NCBI GenBank assembly: GCA_946494345.1 | Contig: CAMMBX010000027.1 | Span: 1 to 11,613, forward strand | Direction of reading: 5' to 3' | Origin: an uncultured Mycoplasmatota bacterium | GTDB taxonomy: Bacteria; Bacillota_I; Bacilli_A; RF39; UBA660 | DNA: 11,613 nucleotides | In this document: positions 7,065 to 11,613 of the stretch, one piece after another | Layout of the letters: each line of letters begins with the position of its first letter | Position numbering within the stretch: position 1 is the first letter of the stretch | Made by a program: the position numbers and the translations under genes | The notes under the pieces: model-generated | Told to the model about the DNA's origin: nothing | Databases searched by the model: none | What the model saw: only the letters and a program-made list of their open reading frames with translations

Positions 7065-7222
7065 TCTTCACCTCCACATGGTTCTGGATTAACAATACCA
7101 CTAACTACTCCTACAAAAAAAGAAATAATTATAGAAATACCTATACCAATCCCTATCGCAGAAGCTGATATTCCAGCACCACCATTTATATTCTTCATTT
7201 CATTTTTATTAAGTTTTCTCAT
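7061..7222 (-). CDS. Double-glycine precursor peptide A (53 aa), bacteriocin-like
   Basis: A 53-residue peptide. The leader MRKLNKNEMKNINGG shares 11 of 15 residues with precursor B and ends in the same double-glycine site. The predicted 38-residue mature peptide has an Ala/Gly/Ile-rich start (alternating Gly and Ile around 24-29), a hydrophobic core with GVVSG (G38-G42, a GxxxG motif), and a polar end with Pro46, Pro48, Cys49 and two terminal Glu. It has no Lys or Arg, so it is anionic, unusual for a bacteriocin. Its ATG overlaps the stop of the accessory gene (ATGA) after a GGAGG site. It is the likely partner of precursor B. Confidence 0.85.
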   Translation of the reverse strand: MRKLNKNEMKNINGGAGISASAIGIGIGISIIISFFVGVVSGIVNPEPCGGEE

Positions 7223-7602
7223 TTTAACCTCCAACTTTCCATAATCAAACTAAGAACTGTTTTTTTTGTATAAGGAAGTAACAAATCTCTATCATCTTCT
7301 AACAACCTAAAATTCTTCTCTAACTTTAGTACTAATATTATTTTCTCATCATAAGAATCATTGCTTTCTATTTCATAATAATATTTATTTGTATTATAGT
7401 AGAAAAAACTATTATCTCTAAATATCTTTACATCTTCCTTTGTAGTTAATACACTAATAAACTTATCACTCTCTTCAAGAATATTATAAGTATTAAAAGT
7501 CCATAGCTTAACAGTATTTAAAAGATAAAAGAAAACTAATGTAAAGATAAAAAGAATAACAAAAGAAAATATTAATAAGTTTTTTCGCTTATATTTTCTC
7601 AT
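7219..7602 (-). CDS. Membrane-anchored accessory protein of the exporter (short HlyD-like?)
   Basis: A 127-residue protein with a basic start, one membrane helix (about 10-29) and a 95-residue domain that should lie outside the cell. It is not clearly recognised. The end of the protein (EKIILVLKLEK, then TKKTVLSLIMESW) resembles the last strand and basic tail of HlyD-type membrane fusion proteins such as those paired with class II bacteriocin exporters, but at 127 residues it lacks the long coiled coil. I infer a minimal adaptor for the ABC transporter; immunity is an alternative. It overlaps the transporter gene by 14 nt, and its stop overlaps the start of precursor A, placing it firmly in the operon. 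An AAGGGG site precedes the ATG. Confidence 0.7.
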   Translation of the reverse strand: MRKYKRKNLLIFSFVILFIFTLVFFYLLNTVKLWTFNTYNILEESDKFISVLTTKEDVKIFRDNSFFYYNTNKYYYEIESNDSYDEKIILVLKLEKNFRLLEDDRDLLLPYTKKTVLSLIMESWRLK

Positions 7603-9682
7603 AGCATTTCCCCTTCTCTAAATATAAAACTCGATTAAATAAATCTTTATTAGTAAGCCTATGAGAAATATAAATAATTATCTTATCATGATAATAGTTT
7701 AAAATATTTGTAAGTACCTCTCTTTCTAATTTAACATCTACATTACTAAGGCATTCATCTAATATATATATTTCGCTAGGTCTAAATAAAGCTTGAGCAA
7801 GATTAATTCTACTCCTTTCACCCATACTTATATTGGCACCATTTTCATCAAGCATCGTATTAAGATTATATTTTTTATCTTTTAACAATTTCTTTACACC
7901 TGTAATCTTTAAAAGCGTATTTTGATTTATTTTTGGTCTTCTTGATAAATAAATATTATCTTTAATATTAGCATTACTAAGCATTTCTTTACTAGAAATA
8001 TATGTAATAATATTTCGTAAATCAGCTAAATTATAATGAGTCAAATCAATACCTCCTAGTTTAATGTAACCAAATTTAAGTGGTAAGAACCTTCCTAATA
8101 ATTTAACAAGAGTACTTTTTCCACTACCAGAATCACCATAAATAAATACCTTATCTTTGGAATTAATCTTAATATTAATATTATTAAGAATCATATTATC
8201 TGCATACTTAAAAGATAAATTAGAAATCACAATAGACATATTTTTGGTAATATAATTATAATCAGTAAATGGCAGCAATACTTCTTTTTGATAATTAAAA
8301 ATATCATTCAACCTATTCATAATTTTCTTAGCATTTTGATATTTTAATATTAAAAGTATTAAATTCTCTATATTTTTTAGAGCCATAAATATAAAACTTT
8401 CTAATAATAGAAAAGTAGGCAAAGTCATTTTAGTTGTAGTTATTAAAATAAATCCACTAACACCTAATACTACCAAATAAACAATACCTTCTAAAAAGCT
8501 TAAAATATTTCTTATCATTTCACTATATTTAGCAATACTATAATTTTCATCTTCTACATTATCAGTAACTTTTCTAAATTTCTTAAACATTAAATTCTCT
8601 AAATGTAGTCCTTTAATTTTATCATTATTACCAATTACTTGTTGTAATTTACTATTGTAAATATCTTTTACTTGATAATATTTAATGATTAAAGCATTGC
8701 TAAACTTTTTCTGAGAATAAATAAAGATAAATAAAACAATATTACTAATAACTAAAATTAAGGTTAAATATAAAGAAATTCTTATAAAAAAGAAATAAAT
8801 AAAAGTTAGAATAAAGATACTATTTATAAAAGTTACTAAAGATGATAAAAGCGTATCCGTAAAAATATCAATATCATTAAATAAAGATATAATAATCCCC
8901 CTTTCCTTAGTTTGATAATATAAATTGGGAAGTAATAATAACTGTTTAACTAAAGTTAGTTTTAACTGATAATTAAATACTTTACTAAGTTTTAAAATCA
9001 AAAGCTGTATAAAGTAAGAAAAAATAGTTTTTAAAAGTAAGAGATAAGCAAAAATTAATAACAGTATTACTAGATTAGAAAGAGATTTAACTAAAATTGC
9101 ATTATTTAAAATTACTTTCAAAGAAAATAAATTCAAAAGTTCTAAAATAATACTTATTACAGTAGATACCAAAATTAAATAAAAACTGTTTCCATTATTT
9201 TTTACTAATTTATTCCATTCTTCTTTAATAATTTTTCTTCTAACAAACCTTTTTAATTTTGCTGTCTTCTTAACAAAAAGATAATTTCCAGTTGCTAGCT
9301 TACTAAAATCATCCTTTAACATTGTTTTAGTTCCCCTACTAGGATCCTTAATAGTAATTTTCTTATTTGTAATATTAGTAACAACAACATAATGGTATAA
9401 AGCTCTCTCTTCATTTAATTTTATATGAGCGATAAGAGGAAGTGAACTTTTATCCAAATCATTAACATTTCCTTCCTTACCACATGCATCAAAGCCAAGA
9501 GAAATCATCGCTCGCATTAAACCATACATTGAAGTACCATCTTTCATTGTCATACTAACATTTTCTAAATAATCTTTAGGAACATTGCAATTATAATATC
9601 TTGCTATCATCAGTAAACAAGCAAGACCACAATCATAACTATTTTCTTGAAAAACTAAATTTAATCTTTTTATTATTATCAC
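7589..9682 (-). CDS. Peptidase-containing ABC transporter (C39) for double-glycine peptides
   Basis: A 697-residue bifunctional exporter that should cut leaders after the double glycine and export the peptides using ATP. Residues 1-140 are a C39 peptidase with Gln12 (oxyanion hole), catalytic Cys18 in YDCGLAC, His97 and Asp113. Residues 160-440 hold about six membrane helices. The ATPase domain has Walker A GDSGSGKST (516-524), a Walker B ILDE (640-643) and His674. It is divergent: the usual Gln of the Q-loop is Ser (563/564 region), and the signature is ISMGE (618-622) rather than LSGGQ. The start is odd: the only canonical in-frame codon is GTG 9682, inside the AGGAGGTGAT ribosome site, with a stop immediately upstream (see findings). 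Substrates are very probably precursors A and B. Confidence 0.95.
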   Translation of the reverse strand: MIIIKRLNLVFQENSYDCGLACLLMIARYYNCNVPKDYLENVSMTMKDGTSMYGLMRAMISLGFDACGKEGNVNDLDKSSLPLIAHIKLNEERALYHYVVVTNITNKKITIKDPSRGTKTMLKDDFSKLATGNYLFVKKTAKLKRFVRRKIIKEEWNKLVKNNGNSFYLILVSTVISIILELLNLFSLKVILNNAILVKSLSNLVILLLIFAYLLLLKTIFSYFIQLLILKLSKVFNYQLKLTLVKQLLLLPNLYYQTKERGIIISLFNDIDIFTDTLLSSLVTFINSIFILTFIYFFFIRISLYLTLILVISNIVLFIFIYSQKKFSNALIIKYYQVKDIYNSKLQQVIGNNDKIKGLHLENLMFKKFRKVTDNVEDENYSIAKYSEMIRNILSFLEGIVYLVVLGVSGFILITTTKMTLPTFLLLESFIFMALKNIENLILLILKYQNAKKIMNRLNDIFNYQKEVLLPFTDYNYITKNMSIVISNLSFKYADNMILNNINIKINSKDKVFIYGDSGSGKSTLVKLLGRFLPLKFGYIKLGGIDLTHYNLADLRNIITYISSKEMLSNANIKDNIYLSRRPKINQNTLLKITGVKKLLKDKKYNLNTMLDENGANISMGERSRINLAQALFRPSEIYILDECLSNVDVKLEREVLTNILNYYHDKIIIYISHRLTNKDLFNRVLYLEKGKCYEKI

Positions 9683-9687
9683 CTCCT
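9682..9687 (-). promoter_or_regulatory. Ribosome binding site overlapping the transporter start
   Basis: AGGAGG at 9687-9682 continues as TGAT, a 10-nt match to the 16S rRNA 3' end. Its last G is the first base of the GTG start codon. Normal spacing would place initiation on AUA at 9676 or 9673, which are rare starts. Confidence 0.7.
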
Positions 9688-9722
9688 ATTATAATAATTA
9701 ACAATATTTATTTTTTTGCTCC

Positions 9723-9751
9723 ATTATTTTGTTTATCAGTTATCTTGACAA
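9723..9751 (-). promoter_or_regulatory. Candidate promoter of the bacteriocin-like operon
   Basis: TTGTCA (9751-9746), 17-nt spacer, AATAAT (9728-9723). It lies in the 114-nt divergent region, and its -35 overlaps a plus-strand TTGACA (9745-9750) pointing to the regulator gene. Two TTATC repeats (within 9731-9745) lie just downstream of the -35 and could be operator half-sites. I saw no good -10 for the plus-strand element. Confidence 0.45.
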
Positions 9752-9801
9752 ATCTCTTAATATTCAAATGACTGTAATAAAATAAAAATAAGGTGGTAAA
9801 G

Positions 9802-10260
9802 ATGCAGTTTGGGAAAATTAGAGATTTAAGAGAAGATCATGATTTAAAACAATTTGAAGTTGCTAAAATTCTTGGCGTTAAAAGAACTACCTATGCTATG
9901 TGGGAATTAGGTGATGTTAATTTTCCAATTGAAAAACTAGTTGAGCTTGCAAAATATTTTCACACTAACGTTGAGTACATGCTTAACTTAACATCTGATA
10001 AACGGGAAATAATATATGAAAATAACATAACTGTTGAATTTATTGGAAAACAATTAAAAAGATATCGCCTAAAGTTAAAAAAGACGCAAAGAGAATTTGC
10101 TAGCGTTTTAAAAATAAGACAATCTAGTTATTCCTATTATGAAGATGGCAAAACAAGGATACCGACAAATAAGCTTGTCATATTGGCAAAGACTTATCAT
10201 ATCCCTTTGAATTATATTTGTGGCGGCAAAAGAAAAGAAAATATAACAGTAAATTTATAA
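9802..10260 (+). CDS. Tandem XRE-family helix-turn-helix regulator
   Basis: A 152-residue protein with two XRE/Cro-type DNA-binding domains in one chain. Domain 1 (about 3-60) has KIRDLREDHDLKQFEVAKIL and WELGDVNFPIEKLVELAKYF. Domain 2 (about 80-140) has GKQLKRYRLKLKKTQREFA and YSYYEDGKTRIPTNKLVILA. Both keep the Q/R and YxxxxxxxP features of the fold. There is no ligand or peptidase domain. A two-headed single chain could bind DNA like a covalent dimer. I chose ATG 9802 after AGGTGG; a GTG at 9793 lies within that ribosome site. The gene is divergent from the exporter operon, so it is the likely repressor or activator of that operon, perhaps also of itself. A host gene unrelated to the operon is possible. 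Confidence 0.85.
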   Translation: MQFGKIRDLREDHDLKQFEVAKILGVKRTTYAMWELGDVNFPIEKLVELAKYFHTNVEYMLNLTSDKREIIYENNITVEFIGKQLKRYRLKLKKTQREFASVLKIRQSSYSYYEDGKTRIPTNKLVILAKTYHIPLNYICGGKRKENITVNL

Positions 10261-10267
10261 AAAACTG

Positions 10268-10296
10268 TTGACAATAGCATTTTCTTTTCATATAAT
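10268..10296 (+). promoter_or_regulatory. Consensus sigma-A promoter for tRNA-Gly
   Basis: TTGACA (10268-10273), exactly 17 nt, TATAAT (10291-10296). Both boxes match the consensus perfectly, as expected for a strong stable-RNA promoter. The predicted start is near 10303, about 27 nt before the tRNA. Confidence 0.9.
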
Positions 10297-10329
10297 TGTA
10301 AATGTCAATACAAATTGATGTTTACTTAT

Positions 10330-10403
10330 GCGGATGTAGTTTAATGGTAGAACCTTAGCCTTCCAAGCTAACTACGGGAGTTCGATTCTCCTCATCCGCT
10401 CCA
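10330..10403 (+). tRNA. tRNA-Gly (anticodon TCC), CCA encoded
   Basis: The 74-nt gene folds as a cloverleaf. The acceptor stem GCGGATG (10330-10336) pairs with CATCCGC (10393-10399), followed by discriminator T and a genomic CCA (10401-10403). The D-loop carries the AATGGTAGA sequence, the anticodon stem TTAGC/GCTAA holds loop CTTCCAA with anticodon TCC, and the T-arm GGGAG/CTCCT surrounds TTCGATT. The anticodon TCC reads GGN/GGR codons. It is intact. It sits directly before a likely mobile element, but I see no evidence that the element used the tRNA 3' end as its attachment site. Confidence 0.95.
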
Positions 10404-10414
10404 TAGTGAAATGT

Positions 10415-10434
10415 GCTCGAACTTTTCGAGTTTT
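10415..10434 (+). terminator. Possible first terminator after tRNA-Gly
   Basis: CTCGAA (10416-10421) and TTCGAG (10425-10430) form a 6-bp hairpin with a 3-nt loop, followed by TTTTG. The stem is short and the T run brief, so it may be only a partial terminator. Confidence 0.45.
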
Positions 10435-10442
10435 GATAAATG

Positions 10443-10470
10443 ACTAATTCAGAAATGGATTAGTTTTTTT
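10443..10470 (+). terminator. Intrinsic terminator after tRNA-Gly
   Basis: ACTAATTC (10443-10450) pairs with GGATTAGT (10457-10464) in an 8-bp stem with one T-G wobble and a 6-nt loop, followed by a run of seven T. It separates the tRNA transcript from the downstream genes. Confidence 0.7.
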
Positions 10471-10514
10471 GTGTTATAAGAAACTATCCTACTCTAAAAA
10501 GAAAGGATGGTATT

Positions 10515-10796
10515 ATGGTAAATATTATTAAAGAAGAAATTTTAGTTGAAGAATCGTTAAAAAACAAACTTGAATTCATATGTGATTTTTGTAAAGTAAA
10601 ATACACAATTATAAATGGCAATGTTAGGAAAATAGATAAAACAAATTTAACCTATATTGAACCACATAGAATAATCATTAATAATACTACATTTCTTGCC
10701 TTTAATTATTCTAATGACATATTTATCGAAAATTTATCTAATAAGATTAAATTATCCCAATTAGAAGATTATATTAAGACTAAAACTATTACATAA
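10515..10796 (+). CDS. Hypothetical protein, 93 residues, with a CxxC motif
   Basis: Not recognised. The 93-residue product is soluble-looking, with an acidic helix-like N-terminus (about 1-20), the pair Cys24-Cys27 (CDFC, preceded by EFI), a beta-rich middle (KYTIINGNVRKID, then PHRIIINNTTFLAFN) and a helical C-terminus rich in Lys. The two cysteines could bind metal or form a disulfide, but there is no second pair for a full zinc finger. The ATG follows AAAGGATG. It lies between the tRNA terminator and the recombinase leader, on the same strand as the recombinase, so it may be the first cargo gene of the mobile element. It is possibly a small regulator; no function can be assigned. Confidence 0.6.
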   Translation: MVNIIKEEILVEESLKNKLEFICDFCKVKYTIINGNVRKIDKTNLTYIEPHRIIINNTTFLAFNYSNDIFIENLSNKIKLSQLEDYIKTKTIT

Positions 10797-10804
10797 ATAT
10801 GTAA

Positions 10805-10833
10805 TTGACAAATTATAAATAAAAATATATAGT
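10805..10833 (+). promoter_or_regulatory. Promoter for the recombinase leader
   Basis: TTGACA (10805-10810), 17 nt, TATAGT (10828-10833; one mismatch). It lies 29 nt before the leader ORF and 134 nt before the recombinase start, so transcripts must cross the attenuator. Confidence 0.75.
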
Positions 10834-10861
10834 AATACACCAATAAAGGAGAATTTTCTAT

Positions 10862-10924
10862 ATGATTAAAAAAAATTATATTTGTTATTTAAGAGGAGTC
10901 AAGAGTATTAGTTTTAGTAGCTAG
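10862..10924 (+). CDS. 20-residue leader peptide before the recombinase
   Basis: A short ORF of 20 codons plus TAG, with an AAAGGAG ribosome site 10 nt before the ATG. The peptide begins MIKKNYICYLRGVK and ends in Ser/Phe/Ser. It has no recognised family. Its last ten codons (10895-10924) hold the 5' arm and most of the loop of the downstream terminator hairpin, the layout of ribosome-mediated attenuators. It probably acts in cis by its translation rather than as a functional peptide. It is placed with confidence because promoter, ribosome site, ORF and hairpin line up. Confidence 0.65.
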   Translation: MIKKNYICYLRGVKSISFSS

Positions 10925-10945
10925 TATTTTTGACTCCCTTTTTTT
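10895..10945 (+). terminator. Strong terminator/attenuator before the recombinase
   Basis: GGAGTCAAGAGTA (10895-10907) pairs with TATTTTTGACTCC (10925-10937) in a 13-bp stem with two G-T wobbles, followed by C and seven T (10939-10945). It lies within and just after the leader ORF, only 21 nt before the recombinase ATG. An alternative hairpin using its 3' arm and the recombinase ribosome site is described in the findings. Confidence 0.8.
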
Positions 10946-10966
10946 GTAAAAAAGGAGTTGAAATTT

Positions 10967-11613
10967 ATGGATAATAAAGAAAGAATTTGTGGATTATATT
11001 TAAGAGTAAGTACCGAAGATCAAGCTCGTGAAGGTTTTAGTTTATCTGAACAAAAAGAACGATTAGAAGCCCTTTGCAAGTTTAAAGATTATAAGATATA
11101 TGACTATTACCAAGATGCAGGAATAAGTGCTAAAACAGGCAATCATAGGCCAGAATTCGATAGAATGATAGATGATGCTAAAGCTAGAAAAATAAATACT
11201 GTTATTGCTTTAAAACTTGATAGAATATCTAGAAGTATATATGACTGGGAAAACTTGCTTACTACATCTGAAAAATATGGTTTTGATTTAATATGTGCAA
11301 ATGATGATATTAATACAACTACTGCTAATGGAAAAATGATTACAAGAATTATGATGAGTGTATCACAAAACGAAATAGAAAGAACAAGTGAAAGAACTAA
11401 AATAGGTTTATCTGGTGCAATTAAACAAGGACACATTCCTGCAAGAGCACCTTTAGGTTATAAACACGAAAACAAATTATTAGTACCTGACCCATTAACT
11501 AAAGATATTGTTGTAAGAATATATAATATGTATTTTGAAGGAAAAACTTATTTTAATATTGCAACTATATTTAACGAAGAAAAAGTATTAGGTAAAACAA
11601 ATTGGAAAGATAC
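10967..11613 (+). CDS. Large serine recombinase, N-terminal part (cut by window)
   Basis: The first 215 residues are visible; the gene continues past the window. The resolvase-type catalytic domain has YLRVSTEDQ with nucleophile Ser15 and Arg13, followed by KLDRISRS (83-90), whose arginines belong to the active site. Then comes the IERTSERTKIGLSGA helix and the start of the recombinase domain (APLGYKH, then KDIVVRIYNMYFEGKT). These features fit the large serine recombinase family that integrates and excises phages and integrative or mobilisable elements using short core sites. The ATG follows AAAGGAG at 9 nt. Expression is likely controlled by the attenuator just upstream. It is the main evidence that the right end of the window is mobile DNA. 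C-terminal zinc and coiled-coil domains cannot be seen. Confidence 0.95.
   Translation, partial: MDNKERICGLYLRVSTEDQAREGFSLSEQKERLEALCKFKDYKIYDYYQDAGISAKTGNHRPEFDRMIDDAKARKINTVIALKLDRISRSIYDWENLLTTSEKYGFDLICANDDINTTTANGKMITRIMMSVSQNEIERTSERTKIGLSGAIKQGHIPARAPLGYKHENKLLVPDPLTKDIVVRIYNMYFEGKTYFNIATIFNEEKVLGKTNWKD

Noticed and set aside
10245..10269. Inverted repeat AACAGT/ACTGTT at the end of the regulator gene
   Set aside because: It has no following T run, the stem is short and the loop is AT-rich, and it overlaps the tRNA promoter -35.
10393..10403. tRNA-Gly 3' end as attachment site of the element
   Set aside because: Use of tRNA 3' ends is typical of tyrosine integrases, whereas a serine recombinase is present here, and no second copy of the tRNA end is seen in the window.
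11143..11436. Minus-strand open frame of 97 codons
   Set aside because: It is antisense to the serine recombinase catalytic domain and looks like a reflection of it.
1..11613. UGA read as tryptophan (Mollicutes code)
   Set aside because: Both the 127-residue accessory gene and precursor A end at TGA overlapping the next start, and tryptophan is encoded by TGG throughout.
1..11613. CRISPR array, riboswitch or insertion-sequence ends
   Set aside because: I saw no regularly spaced repeats, no recognisable riboswitch core and no terminal inverted repeats; only the serine recombinase marks mobility.

Overview
The window looks like a chromosomal segment of a strongly AT-rich, low-GC Gram-positive bacterium (Bacillota, Bacilli or Mollicutes-related). 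The main evidence is the minus-strand gene order rpsU, yqfC, yqfD, ybeY, dgkA, era, yqzL, recO, which is a reduced version of the Bacillus block. TGA works as a stop in several genes, so a Mycoplasma-type code is not indicated. The yqfC/yqfD pair points to a spore-forming ancestry or lifestyle. The exact lineage is not identifiable from the sequence alone; an uncultured gut Bacilli lineage is a guess.

Layout, positions 1-6760, minus strand (transcribed right to left). An extended -10 promoter drives rpsU, followed by a weak attenuator and then yqfC-yqfD, a VanZ-like membrane protein, ybeY, a DgkA-family lipid kinase, a transglutaminase-like hypothetical protein, era, yqzL, recO and a gene cut by the window edge that fuses a PAP2 phosphatase to a second DgkA kinase. 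phoH, yqfF and cdd of the Bacillus order are missing. In their places sit the VanZ-like gene and the transglutaminase-like gene. The segment is rich in polyprenol and phospholipid functions: VanZ, PAP2 and two DgkA domains.

Positions 6787-9682, minus strand. This is a compact bacteriocin-like operon: a C39-peptidase ABC transporter, a 127-residue membrane-anchored accessory protein, two small double-glycine precursor peptides (53 and 56 residues) and a possible 40-residue hydrophobic protein. Junctions overlap (14 nt, then two ATGA junctions). The precursors share 11 of 15 leader residues. Each mature peptide carries a GxxxG motif and a single C-terminal Cys, and their net charges are opposite. 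This is the best candidate for an undescribed system: a two-peptide bacteriocin or signal with its own processing exporter.

Positions 9683-10260. A divergent promoter region with overlapping -35 elements separates the exporter from a plus-strand regulator with two tandem XRE-type helix-turn-helix domains, probably the controller of the operon.

Positions 10261-11613, plus strand. A near-perfect sigma-A promoter reads tRNA-Gly(TCC), followed by one or two terminators, a 93-residue hypothetical protein, a promoter with a 20-residue leader ORF and a strong terminator, and a large serine recombinase cut by the window end. This looks like the edge of an integrated mobile element. The recombinase leader can form two mutually exclusive hairpins, suggesting attenuation control.
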